Source: Myxococcota bacterium (GTDB lineage: Bacteria; Myxococcota_A; UBA9160; PR03). From it: a stretch of 33,298 bases of DNA. Shown piece by piece: positions 21,221 through 28,630 of the stretch (its first letter is position 1; every line of letters begins with the position of its first letter). The DNA is taken from assembly GCA_030066475.1 (NCBI GenBank), contig JASJBO010000041.1:1-33298 (forward strand). Reading direction: 5' to 3'. The position numbers and the translations under genes were made by a program. The notes beneath the pieces are model-generated. The model did no database searches. It worked only from the letters and a program-made list of their open reading frames with translations, and was not told where the DNA came from.

Positions 21221-22123
21221 TCAAAAGACGCCGAACTCCTGGCGCAGGTCGGGTGCGTACTCGAGCAGCGCGAGCGTCACGATCGAGGTGGTGTGCGGCC
21301 GCAACGGGAGGTCGGCCCAGCTCCCGTCGGGGTTCTGCCGCTCCGCGAGCCGGCGCTGCACCACGCCCGCGTCGCCGTCGAGCGGCAGGCGCATCAGCTT
21401 GTAGCAGATCAGGATCTCGCCCAGGATGTCGGTGCCGACGTCGTCGATCGGCGCGTCGCGGGCCTCGTGCAGGGCGCGGCGGAACACGCTGCGCTCCACC
21501 TCGAAGTCGGCCGGGTCGAGGTAGCGGAGGAAGTAGCCGGACTCCGCCAGGACCACGTGGGTGAGCGCGTAGACGTCGCAGAACGCGCCCGCCGGAGCCG
21601 TTGGCCGGCAGGCGGCGCGGATCTCCTCGCGTACCGACTCGTAGGAGGGCCCCACGTCGATCTCGAGCTGCTCGAGCATGAACGCGAGCAGCAGCCGGCT
21701 CCCCAGCGACCCTCGCCAGATCGGGTTCTCGGCGTGGAGCGTCTGCTCGAGGATCGCCGCGCTGTCGCTGTAGTCGAGGCCCTCGTAGCGGCAGCGGCGC
21801 AGGTCGCGCAGCCGGAACGAGAGCGGCAGCCAATCCTGGTAGGCCGGCATGCGCAGGTCGTAGCGGTTGCAGGTGAGCGGCCGGCGGATCATGGCGGCAC
21901 GGATCACCCCGGCCAGCGTGCCGGCCTGCGCCTCGTCGACCGCCACCCGGTAGAGCCGCGCGACGGTGGCCAGCCACAGGTCGTCGCCCACCGACTCCGG
22001 GTGCCGCATCAGCCAGGCCACGCCGCGCTCCGCGCGCTCGGCGAGCGGAACGTCGGATCGGCCGCTTCGGCCCTCCGAGCAGCCCGCCACCAGGAGCGTT
22101 GCCAGCAGGGCCAGGGCGCGCAC
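21221..22123 (-). CDS. Lipoprotein of unknown function (all-helical)
   Basis: The precursor has 300 residues and a short signal peptide ending in the lipobox LVAGC, so it is lipid-anchored. The mature part is helix-rich (AERGVAWLMRHPE, WLATVARLYRVAVDEA, then SRLLLAFMLEQLEIDVGPSY). It ends with repeats like QNPDGSWADLPLRPHTTSIVTLALLEY. That pattern recalls the terpene-cyclase/prenyltransferase or alpha-toroid repeats (DGSW), but no catalytic motif is visible. The chosen GTG (22123) has GGGG six bases upstream; a TTG at 22141 is possible. It lies 19 bases after the LLM gene in the catabolic operon, suggesting an accessory envelope role. No function is assigned. Confidence 0.7.
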   Translation of the reverse strand: MRALALLATLLVAGCSEGRSGRSDVPLAERAERGVAWLMRHPESVGDDLWLATVARLYRVAVDEAQAGTLAGVIRAAMIRRPLTCNRYDLRMPAYQDWLPLSFRLRDLRRCRYEGLDYSDSAAILEQTLHAENPIWRGSLGSRLLLAFMLEQLEIDVGPSYESVREEIRAACRPTAPAGAFCDVYALTHVVLAESGYFLRYLDPADFEVERSVFRRALHEARDAPIDDVGTDILGEILICYKLMRLPLDGDAGVVQRRLAERQNPDGSWADLPLRPHTTSIVTLALLEYAPDLRQEFGVF

Positions 22124-22142
22124 GGACGGCCCCAGTGCCAAC

Positions 22143-23072
22143 CTAGTTTCGACCTCCGAGCAGGCGCTCCCGCACCTCCGCCACGGCATCGATCGACGCC
22201 TCGGGGGAGCTCGCGACCGGCATCACGTTGAACAGCCGGCAGCCCGCGTCGACGTAGGGAGCGAGGAAGCCGGCGACCTCGGCGGGCGTGCCGTACGGGC
22301 TGTAGCGTTCGAAGCGCTCGAACGGAACCTGGTAGAAGCCCTGCATCGCGCGCGCGAGTCGCTCGCGGGCCGTGTCGCGGTCGGCGTCGAAGCCCGTCCA
22401 GACCTGGAGCCCGTGCTGCCGCGGCAGCTCGTCGCGCCCGGCCCGCCCGGCCTCCGCCGCGATCTCCTCCACCACGGCGCCGAAGCGCCGCGCCGAGCAC
22501 CACACGCCCAGCCAGCCGTCTCCGAGTCGCGCGGCACGCCGCACCGCCGCGTCCGAGCGGCCGCCCACGATCAGCGGCACCGGCGGCTCGGGAGCGGGCC
22601 GGATCCAGGCGTCCTCGAACCGGAAGAACTCGCCGTCGAAGCTCGTCGGCTCGCCCGAGAGCAGACCGCGCAGCGCGGCGAGCGACTCGTTGGTCCGGCG
22701 CCCGCGCGTGCGCGGATCGACCCCGCAGATCTCGACCTCGTGGCGGTCCTCGCCGCCCACGCCCACGCCGAGCGTCAGGCGACCCGGCGCCGACTCGCAC
22801 AGCGACGCGATCTGGCGCGCCACCGGCACCGGGTGACGCAGCGCCAGCAGGTAGACGCCCACCACCACGCGCAGCCGCTCCTCGAGCGCGAGCGCGGTCG
22901 CGGCCTGGATCAGGCCGTCCATGCCGATCCCCACGTGGAAGCTCACGTGGTCGGCCACGAAGACGTGATCGAGCCCGCTCGTCGCGGCGCGCTCGAGCAG
23001 CGCGCGCCGGCCCGCGAGCGGGCCGGTCAACATGCCGCCCTCCGCGAGCGTTCCGACCGCGATGGCCGCCAC
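22143..23072 (-). CDS. LLM-class (luciferase-like, F420/flavin-dependent) oxidoreductase
   Basis: This TIM-barrel oxidoreductase of 309 residues belongs to the luciferase-like family. Typical segments are LDHVFVADHVSFH near the start, LRVVVGVYLLALRHPVPVAR, the cofactor-binding GRLTLGVGVGGEDRHE, the FEDAWIRPAPEPPVPLIVGG strand, and the RAARLGDGWLGVW helix. F420 is the usual cofactor of this subgroup in high-GC bacteria, but FMN cannot be excluded. The GTG at 23072 is the first start after the upstream gene's stop (gap 11 bases), with no strong ribosome site, so it is probably translated by coupling. It follows an acyl-CoA-dehydrogenase-like flavoprotein gene, an order consistent with a shared oxidation pathway. 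Confidence 0.85.
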   Translation of the reverse strand: MAAIAVGTLAEGGMLTGPLAGRRALLERAATSGLDHVFVADHVSFHVGIGMDGLIQAATALALEERLRVVVGVYLLALRHPVPVARQIASLCESAPGRLTLGVGVGGEDRHEVEICGVDPRTRGRRTNESLAALRGLLSGEPTSFDGEFFRFEDAWIRPAPEPPVPLIVGGRSDAAVRRAARLGDGWLGVWCSARRFGAVVEEIAAEAGRAGRDELPRQHGLQVWTGFDADRDTARERLARAMQGFYQVPFERFERYSPYGTPAEVAGFLAPYVDAGCRLFNVMPVASSPEASIDAVAEVRERLLGGRN

Positions 23073-23083
23073 GAATCGCGCCG

Positions 23084-24247
23084 CTAGAGCTGCGCCACGC
23101 TGGTGGGAAGCCCCAGGAACAGGCGCCCCGTCAGCTCGAGCGTGGAGCGCGACACCATCATGTGCTGGGTCGCGACGTGGACGTCGCGGAAGATGCGCTG
23201 GAGGCGCGAGGTCCGATAGACCGAGGTACCGCCGCCGAGGTCGTACATCTTGTCGACCGCGCTGCGACAGCTGCGCACGGCGTGTGTCGTGGCCAGGCGC
23301 AGCTCGCGCCGGTGCTCCACCGTGATGTCGCCGGTCGCGTTCGCCGTCTCCCAGGCGCTGCCGACCGCGTCGTAGAAGTACAGGCGCGCAGAGCGCAGCA
23401 GCGCCTCGGCCTCTGCCACGTCGGACTGGGTGGACGGGCGCTCCGCCAGCGTACGCCCGCTGCCCTCGGGCTTCTTGCCGCCGGCCAGCTCGATCAGCTC
23501 GTCGATCGCCGCGCGCCCCAACCCCAGCGTCACCGCAGCCACGCCCATCGCGAGCAGCCCGAACGAAGGGAAGGCGTAGAGCGGACGCTCCAGACGGGCG
23601 ACCGAGCCGACCGCGCGACGCTCGGGCACGAACACGTCGTGCATGGCGAAGTCGGTGCTGCCGGTGCCGCACAGACCCGACACGTGCCAGGTGTCGAGGA
23701 ACTCGATCTCGCTCGCGCGGGCGATCATCATGTGTACGCGCGGCGCGCCGCCGGGACCCGCCTCGGGCTCGCCGCCGCGGAACACGCGGCAGCCGCCCAT
23801 CACCCAGTCGGCGTTCTCGGTGCCCGAGCCCCACTGCCAGCGGCCGTCGACGCGGAAGCCGCCGTCCGCCTGGTCCGCCCGGCCGCGCGGCGCGAACACG
23901 CCACACAGCAGCGTCTCGGGGTGCGCGAACACCTCGCGAGCCCCCTCCTCGGGCAGCGTGGCCAGCGCCGAGCCGGAGGTCGCGCCGATGAACACGCACC
24001 AGGCCGCCGATCCGTCGGCCCGTGCCAGCGTCTCGATCGTGAGCATCGTGAGTGACGGGTCCTGCTCGAGCCCGCCGTAGCGCGCCGGCGCGCACATCCG
24101 GTAGAACCCCGCGCGCGCGAAGCGCTCGCTCCACTCGCGCGGCAGGCGGCGGGCCTGCTCGATCGCGTCTGCGCCGTTGCGCAGGGCGTCGGCGAGACCG
24201 CTCGCGGCGGCGACGGTGTCCAGCGGGGCGGCGGCGGGCTCGGCCAA
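23084..24247 (-). CDS. Acyl-CoA dehydrogenase-fold flavoprotein (HsaA/DszC-like)
   Basis: This flavoprotein of 387 residues has the acyl-CoA dehydrogenase fold, of the group that includes flavin-dependent monooxygenases such as HsaA and DszC. It shows GFYRMCAPARYGG in the N-terminal helical domain, then WCVFIGATSGS, the mid beta-domain GGFRVDGRWQWGSGTENADW, TWHVSGLCGTGSTDF, and the C-terminal helices MYDLGGGTSVYRTSRLQRI with RDVHVATQHMMV. The usual catalytic Glu of true acyl-CoA dehydrogenases is not evident, which fits a monooxygenase or a related role. The TTG start at 24247 is chosen because AAGGAG lies eight bases upstream; there is no ATG or GTG in the right place. It leads the intact part of the operon, 95 bases after an amidohydrolase pseudogene. 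Confidence 0.85.
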   Translation of the reverse strand: MAEPAAAPLDTVAAASGLADALRNGADAIEQARRLPREWSERFARAGFYRMCAPARYGGLEQDPSLTMLTIETLARADGSAAWCVFIGATSGSALATLPEEGAREVFAHPETLLCGVFAPRGRADQADGGFRVDGRWQWGSGTENADWVMGGCRVFRGGEPEAGPGGAPRVHMMIARASEIEFLDTWHVSGLCGTGSTDFAMHDVFVPERRAVGSVARLERPLYAFPSFGLLAMGVAAVTLGLGRAAIDELIELAGGKKPEGSGRTLAERPSTQSDVAEAEALLRSARLYFYDAVGSAWETANATGDITVEHRRELRLATTHAVRSCRSAVDKMYDLGGGTSVYRTSRLQRIFRDVHVATQHMMVSRSTLELTGRLFLGLPTSVAQL

Positions 24248-24342
24248 CGGCGGCTCTCCTTCGGCTGTGAGGCTAGAGCCTATCCCAGAAATCCGCTTTC
24301 GCGTCCCCCGGGATCGCGCGCTCGACCAGGGCGGCTCCAGCG

Positions 24343-24878
24343 CTACAGCGTGTTCTTGTAGATCTTCCCGTCCTTCGTGATGACCCGGAAGTTCTTCTCC
24401 GGATCCACCATGATGGTGATGTCCTCGGTGGGATCGCCGTCGACCAGCAGGATGTCGGCGTAGGCCCCGGGCTCGATGACGCCGAGCGGACCCTCCGGGT
24501 ACGGGTTCTTCAGGCCCGACCGCTCCAGCATCCTCGCATTGTTGCCCGTGGCTTGCTGGAGCTGCTCGATCGGCGTGAAGAACGGCGCGCGGAACTCCCA
24601 CTCGCGGAGCATCGTGTCGAAGAACGCCTCGGGGCCGAAGATGTCGGTGCCCCAGAGCACGGTCACGCCGTACTTCTTCGCCCACTCGAGTTCGTTCTCG
24701 GCCCCCGCTCGCACGCGCTTCAGCTTGGCGATCTGGATCGGGTCCTGCAGCGCGGGGTTGGCCTCCGGATCACTGAGCGCGATGTACGCCTGGGGAGACA
24801 GGAACGCACCCACATGGCATCGGACGCAGCCAGTGCGGCGGCCAGAACGAGGGAGCTGGCGAGTCGCGAGCGGATCAT
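24343..24878 (-). pseudogene. Exported amidohydrolase (imidazolonepropionase-like) with large internal deletion
   Basis: Both ends of one gene are present and the middle is missing. The start (ATG 24878, with CAGGAGG eight bases upstream) gives a signal peptide MIRSRLASSLVLAAALA followed by ASDAMW. About 20 codons in, the sequence jumps in a different frame to the C-terminal part of a COG1228-type amidohydrolase. That part includes GAFLSPQAYIALSD, WAKKYGVTVLWGTDIFGP (the metal-binding Asp of GTD), and IEPGAYADILLVDGDP, ending in GKIYKNTL. Full-length relatives have about 430-450 residues; around 270 are absent, including the HxH metal ligands. The join lies at about 24810-24820 and also shifts the frame, so no product is expected. 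The original enzyme was probably periplasmic. Confidence 0.75.
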
Positions 24879-25058
24879 GCTGCGCGCCTCCTGAGAGGGA
24901 CGAGGACACTCGACCCGGCGGCCTGACGGGAGCTGCACATCGACGAGCTTGGGTTCCGAAGCCTGCCCCCCATGGTGGCGTGTCGAGCGACGCTTCGCCC
25001 CGGATGGAGGCGTTTGGAGGCGCCGGAGACGGGGTCCTGTCGCCTGCCCGACACCCCC

Positions 25059-25086
25059 TTGCCAGCCCGCGTTTGGGGACGACAAT
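25059..25086 (+). promoter_or_regulatory. Sigma70-type promoter giving a leaderless start
   Basis: TTGCCA (25059-25064) matches TTGACA at five of six bases. A 16-base spacer leads to GACAAT (25081-25086), which matches TATAAT at four of six. The -10 box ends six bases before the ATG at 25093, so the message would begin at the start codon. No Shine-Dalgarno sequence is present. Confidence 0.45.
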
Positions 25087-25092
25087 GCCCGA

Positions 25093-25857
25093 ATGACTGC
25101 ACACTGGGAGACGATCGGGCCGCCGCCGCTTCGGCTCTTCGCCGTCGAGCAGGGGCGGGCAGTATTCGAGCTGGCGAGCTTCGTGCGAGAGCGCGAAGGC
25201 ATGCGCGCGCTGGCGCACGGCGACGGGCATCCGGTGCTGGTCCTGCCGGGCCTGCTCGCCGGCGACTTCTCGACCGTGCCGCTGCGCCGCGTGCTGCGCG
25301 AGCTGGGCTACGACGCGCACGGCTGGGGCCTGGGCCTCAACGTCGGCCCCTCCCCGAAGGTCGCCGAACGCCTCCGCGCCCGGCTCGACGCGCTCTCGCG
25401 CGACCGCACCGTGAGCCTGATCGGCTGGAGCCTGGGCGGGATCTACGCGCGCGAGCTGGCGCGCGCCCGGCAGAGCCGCGTGCGCCAGGTGATCACCCTG
25501 GCGAGCCCCTTCCGGGACGTGTCGGCGTCGCACGCCGCGCGGCTCGTGCCGATCCGGCCGAACGGACGGCCGCTCCACCAGGCCGAGGCCCTGCTGGCCG
25601 AGCTGCGCCGGCCGCTTCCGGTGCCGACCACCGCGGTCTACAGCAAGACCGACGGCATCGTGGCGTGGCAGAGCTGCCTGGAGGAGGAGGGGCCGCGCCG
25701 CGAGAACGTCGAGGTGCGCTGCAGCCACACCGGCATGGGCTTCCATCGAGACGCGGTCGAGGTGATCGCCGACCGCCTGGCCCAGCCCGAACGCTTCTGG
25801 CGTCCCTACCGCTGGACCGCCCAGCACGACGCCGAGGCGCTCGCAGACGCCGGCTAA
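25093..25857 (+). CDS. Alpha/beta hydrolase (lipase/PGAP1-like)
   Basis: This cytoplasmic serine hydrolase of 254 residues has no signal peptide or membrane helix. It starts its core with HPVLVLPGLLAGDFST, continues with AHGWGLGLNVGP (a typical oxyanion-side segment in this group), and has the nucleophile elbow LIGWSLGGIYAREL (Ser113). VYSKTDGIVAWQSC provides the acid and CSHTGMGFHRDAV the His. This arrangement is found in triacylglycerol-lipase-like and PGAP1-like esterases of actinobacteria and deltaproteobacteria. The ATG at 25093 is preceded by a promoter but no ribosome site. It stands alone on the plus strand, divergent from the amidohydrolase pseudogene and convergent with the DUF455 gene across a repeat element. 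Confidence 0.8.
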   Translation: MTAHWETIGPPPLRLFAVEQGRAVFELASFVREREGMRALAHGDGHPVLVLPGLLAGDFSTVPLRRVLRELGYDAHGWGLGLNVGPSPKVAERLRARLDALSRDRTVSLIGWSLGGIYARELARARQSRVRQVITLASPFRDVSASHAARLVPIRPNGRPLHQAEALLAELRRPLPVPTTAVYSKTDGIVAWQSCLEEEGPRRENVEVRCSHTGMGFHRDAVEVIADRLAQPERFWRPYRWTAQHDAEALADAG

Positions 25858-25900
25858 CCTAGCTGGACGCGCAGGAGCAACAGCTCCGAACCCGCCCGAA

Positions 25901-25965
25901 GCTTCCCGCAAGCGCCGGCGTAGCCGGCGCGCGCAGCGAGCCGTAGGCGAGCGAAGTCCACAAGG
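25901..25965 (-). repeat. Interspersed 60-bp hairpin element, copy 2
   Basis: The second copy lies four bases after the stop codon of the DUF455 gene (TAG at 25966-25968), in the same orientation as the other copies. The hairpin here is longer: GCGCCGGC (25912-25919), loop GTA, GCCGGCGC (25923-25930). Compared with copies 1 and 3, the sixth base pair is flipped from C:G to G:C and two more pairs are added, so both arms changed together. The GCGAGCCGTAGGCGAGCGAA part is identical to copy 1. Confidence 0.8.
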
Positions 25966-26901
25966 CTAGCCGTCGAGCGGGGGGACCGGCTCGCCGCGCT
26001 GGCGCGCCTGGTGGCGGTCGCGCAGGAGCTCGGCCGCCCGCACCAGGGTCTCGCGCTGCGGGCCCTCGCCCAGGATCTCGTCGAGCTCGGCGAGCTCTTC
26101 GTCGGTGAAGCCGGCCTCGCGCCGGTCCTCGCGCGCCACGTAGCGTCCGCCGCCGAACGCGAAGCGGCGGTCGGTCTCGCGCTGGAACTCGCGCGTGCGC
26201 TCGGCCCGCTCGGGATCGTCGCGGGTGAACTCGCGCACCCAGGCGCTGCCGAAGCGCACGTGGGTCAGCTCGTCGGCCAGCACGAAGTCGAGCGCCTGCG
26301 CGAGCACCTCGTCGCCCGCCTCGCGGCCGTACTCGATCAGCGAGCGGAAGGCGTCGCAGGCCAGCCCCTCGAGGCAGCGGTTCACGCCCGCGACGCGCAG
26401 CACCGGATCCTCGGCGCAGGCGACCTCGTACAGGAAGGTGTTCTCGGGGAACTCCCCGACCTCGCCGCCGACGTGCTCGATCAGCTTCTCGAAGGCCTGG
26501 ACGTGGCGCGCCTCGTCCCAGCACTGGCGCGCCATGTTCATCTTGAACTCCCACGGCGCGTCGGGGAAGTCCCAGAGCGTGCGGCCGGCGGCCTCGAGCG
26601 CCTGGAGCTCGCCGACGAAGATGCCGTGGAGCTGGAGGCGGAGCTGGAGCGGGGTGCGCGCGCCGCCTGCGGTGGAGCCCGAGGTGGTCGTGAGGAAGGT
26701 GAAGCCCGGCCCCAGCTCGTCGAAGACCGGCTCGAGCGCGGTCCCGGCGACGCGGGCGCGGATCTTCGGGGCGACCTGCTCGAGCGTGCGGACGATGGTC
26801 GGGACGTCGTCCGGCAGCGAGCGCAGCAGCTCGTTGCGCGTGCGCGAGCGCCGGAAGCGCCGGTCGCGGGCCAGCTCCTCGTGGGGCAGGAAGCGCTTCA
26901 C
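25966..26901 (-). CDS. DUF455 family ferritin-like protein
   Basis: This helical protein of 311 residues matches DUF455, a ferritin-like group with a predicted di-iron centre in a four-helix bundle. Ligand-type residues are visible in the expected order: GIFVGELQALEAAGR (helix 1 Glu), MARQCWDEARHVQAFEKL (ExxH), and FVLADELTHVRFG (ExxH), with a further Glu in VNRCLEGLACDAFR. Its biochemical role is not established in the family. The GTG at 26901 overlaps the stop of the upstream carboxylesterase gene (GTGA, 26898-26901), so the two are translationally coupled. No membrane segment or signal is seen. A repeat element lies directly downstream. Confidence 0.85.
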   Translation of the reverse strand: MKRFLPHEELARDRRFRRSRTRNELLRSLPDDVPTIVRTLEQVAPKIRARVAGTALEPVFDELGPGFTFLTTTSGSTAGGARTPLQLRLQLHGIFVGELQALEAAGRTLWDFPDAPWEFKMNMARQCWDEARHVQAFEKLIEHVGGEVGEFPENTFLYEVACAEDPVLRVAGVNRCLEGLACDAFRSLIEYGREAGDEVLAQALDFVLADELTHVRFGSAWVREFTRDDPERAERTREFQRETDRRFAFGGGRYVAREDRREAGFTDEELAELDEILGEGPQRETLVRAAELLRDRHQARQRGEPVPPLDG

Positions 26902-28496
26902 CCCGCCATCCTGCCGCGGCTGCCTCGCCGCGCCGATCCCGCCGCGCGCGGGGCGGCGAGGGGCTCGATCGACTCCCAGAAGCGCCGGACGTCCTCGAAG
27001 CGGGACACCTCGGTCGAGCAGTCGGTGTCGAACACCATGGTGGCGCGTCGGTTCGGGCCGTAGCGCTGCCAGGCGGGCAGACCGGCGTGCGACGGGTCGC
27101 CCGTGCGCGCAAAGGCGAGCCACGCGTCCTGCATGCGCCGTGACACGTCACGCGCCGACGGGATCGCGCCGAGCGTGACGCCCAGGACGCGCTGTCGCAG
27201 CGTTCCGAACACGAAGGGGATCTCGAGCCCGTGACAGGCGCCGAGCCGCCGCCGCAGCAGCGGGGGCGAGTAGTTGAAGAGATACGCGTACGTGGGTGCG
27301 CCGAGCTGCGAGCGATCGTGCGCGAGCTGCGCCGCGGGGTGATGGAAGATGCGGTCGGACATGAGCGACGACCACCGCTCGCTCGCCGACTGGCGACCGC
27401 GCCGGCTGCCGCCGGGCCCGTAGACCTCGAGCGCGCGCTCGACCAGGGGACGACCCGCCGCGTCGACGCCCGGCAGCACGCGCCGGATCTTCTGCGCGAG
27501 CTCCGGCTCGGTGAGCCGCTCCATGTTGAAGCCGCCGAACGTGAAGAGCTTCCACTCGTCGCGGTTCGTTCCCACCAGCAGGGGCACCTTGGGGTTCAGG
27601 CCCGCGCGGATCGACTCGACCGCCGTCCGCGGCAGCAGGTCGCCGTCCACGCTCGGCTGCCACGGCATGGTGTTGGGGCCAAAGAAGATCGACGCCGCGC
27701 TCTGGGCGCGCATGATCTCGCCGATCTGGGCCCCCTGCAGGGCACCCAGATCGTCGGGTCCGATGCCGAGCTCTTCGAGGAAGCGCTCGGCCACGAGTGC
27801 GGCGTACTCGGGCGGCGTCACGTTGTGCGCCGCCCCGCTCTGGCAGATCGCCTTGTGGAACAGTCCCGTCGCGCGCGGCGTGCCGAGCAGCGTGCCCACG
27901 CTCATGCCGCCGGCGGACTCCCCGAAGATCGTCACGTTCTCCGGGTCGCCGCCGAACGCCTCGACGTTGTCGCGCACCCACTCGAGCGCTGCGATCTGGT
28001 CCAGCAGCCCGAGGTTGGCGGGCACCTCCGGCTGGTCCGGCCGGAGGCTGCGCAGGTTGAGGAAGCCGAGCGCCCCGAGCCGGTAGTTCAAGGTGACGAC
28101 GACGACATCGCCGCGCTGCGCGAGGCGCGTACCGGCGTAGAGCGCCGTCGATCCCGAGCCCAGGGTGAACGCGCCGCCGTGGATCCAGACCATCACCGGC
28201 CGGCGCGCCCCGTCGCAGGCCGGCGTCCAGACGTTGAGGTAGAGGCAGTCCTGGCTGAGGCCGCCCGGGCCGGCCGCGATCAGCCGCCGGGCGAAGGCGG
28301 GCAGCTCGCCCCACTGGGGCGACGACGGCCCGAACGCCCGCGCCTCGCGCACGCCCGACCACGGCTCGACCGGCGCGGGGGGCCGAAAGCGCAGCGTCCC
28401 CACGGGCGGCCGCGCGAAGGGAATCCCGCGGAACACCTCCAGCCCGGAGACCGAGACCCCCTCGACCACCCCCGCCTGCGTTCTCGCTCGCGCCAT
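26898..28496 (-). CDS. Type B carboxylesterase
   Basis: This serine esterase of 532 residues belongs to the carboxylesterase/cholinesterase family. Signatures are GLEVFRGIPFARPP near the start, the conserved SQDCLYLNVWTP, the oxyanion loop VMVWIHGGAF, LGLLDQIAALEWV and the nucleophile motif VTIFGESAGGMSV (Ser194). VGTNRDEWKLF contains the acid and GACHGLEIPFVFG the His, so the triad is complete. There is no signal peptide, so it is probably cytoplasmic. It would hydrolyse carboxylic esters; the substrate is unknown. The ATG at 28496 lacks a ribosome site and has TATCGT eight bases upstream. Its stop codon overlaps the DUF455 start. The pairing with a ferritin-like protein is not one I recognise as a standard operon. 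Confidence 0.88.
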   Translation of the reverse strand: MARARTQAGVVEGVSVSGLEVFRGIPFARPPVGTLRFRPPAPVEPWSGVREARAFGPSSPQWGELPAFARRLIAAGPGGLSQDCLYLNVWTPACDGARRPVMVWIHGGAFTLGSGSTALYAGTRLAQRGDVVVVTLNYRLGALGFLNLRSLRPDQPEVPANLGLLDQIAALEWVRDNVEAFGGDPENVTIFGESAGGMSVGTLLGTPRATGLFHKAICQSGAAHNVTPPEYAALVAERFLEELGIGPDDLGALQGAQIGEIMRAQSAASIFFGPNTMPWQPSVDGDLLPRTAVESIRAGLNPKVPLLVGTNRDEWKLFTFGGFNMERLTEPELAQKIRRVLPGVDAAGRPLVERALEVYGPGGSRRGRQSASERWSSLMSDRIFHHPAAQLAHDRSQLGAPTYAYLFNYSPPLLRRRLGACHGLEIPFVFGTLRQRVLGVTLGAIPSARDVSRRMQDAWLAFARTGDPSHAGLPAWQRYGPNRRATMVFDTDCSTEVSRFEDVRRFWESIEPLAAPRAAGSARRGSRGRMAG

Positions 28497-28504
28497 CACG
28501 CCGG

Positions 28505-28510
28505 ACGATA
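28505..28510 (-). promoter_or_regulatory. Putative -10 box (TATCGT) for the carboxylesterase gene
   Basis: On the minus strand TATCGT ends eight bases before the ATG. Its GGTTATCG context resembles that before the NUDIX gene. A GTG one codon earlier would sit only five bases from the box. Confidence 0.35.
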
Positions 28511-28567
28511 ACCGAGCCGACGCCCCGCCACACGGCGACCGGCTAGGTGCTAGGAGTCTGCGCGGCA

Positions 28568-28630
28568 GAAGCCCCCTGCAAGCGCCCGCAGGGCGCGCGC
28601 AGCGAGCCGCAGGCGAGCGAAGTCCACCGG
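28568..28630 (-). repeat. Interspersed 60-bp hairpin element, copy 3
   Basis: The third copy lies between the glycine-rich protein gene, whose TAG stop is at 28631-28633, and the carboxylesterase gene. The hairpin is GCGCCC (28582-28587), loop GCA, GGGCGC (28591-28596), as in copy 1 but with a different loop. The outer end GAAGCCCCCTGCAAGC is identical to copy 1. Only a few bases differ between copies 1 and 3 over about 60. Confidence 0.8.
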
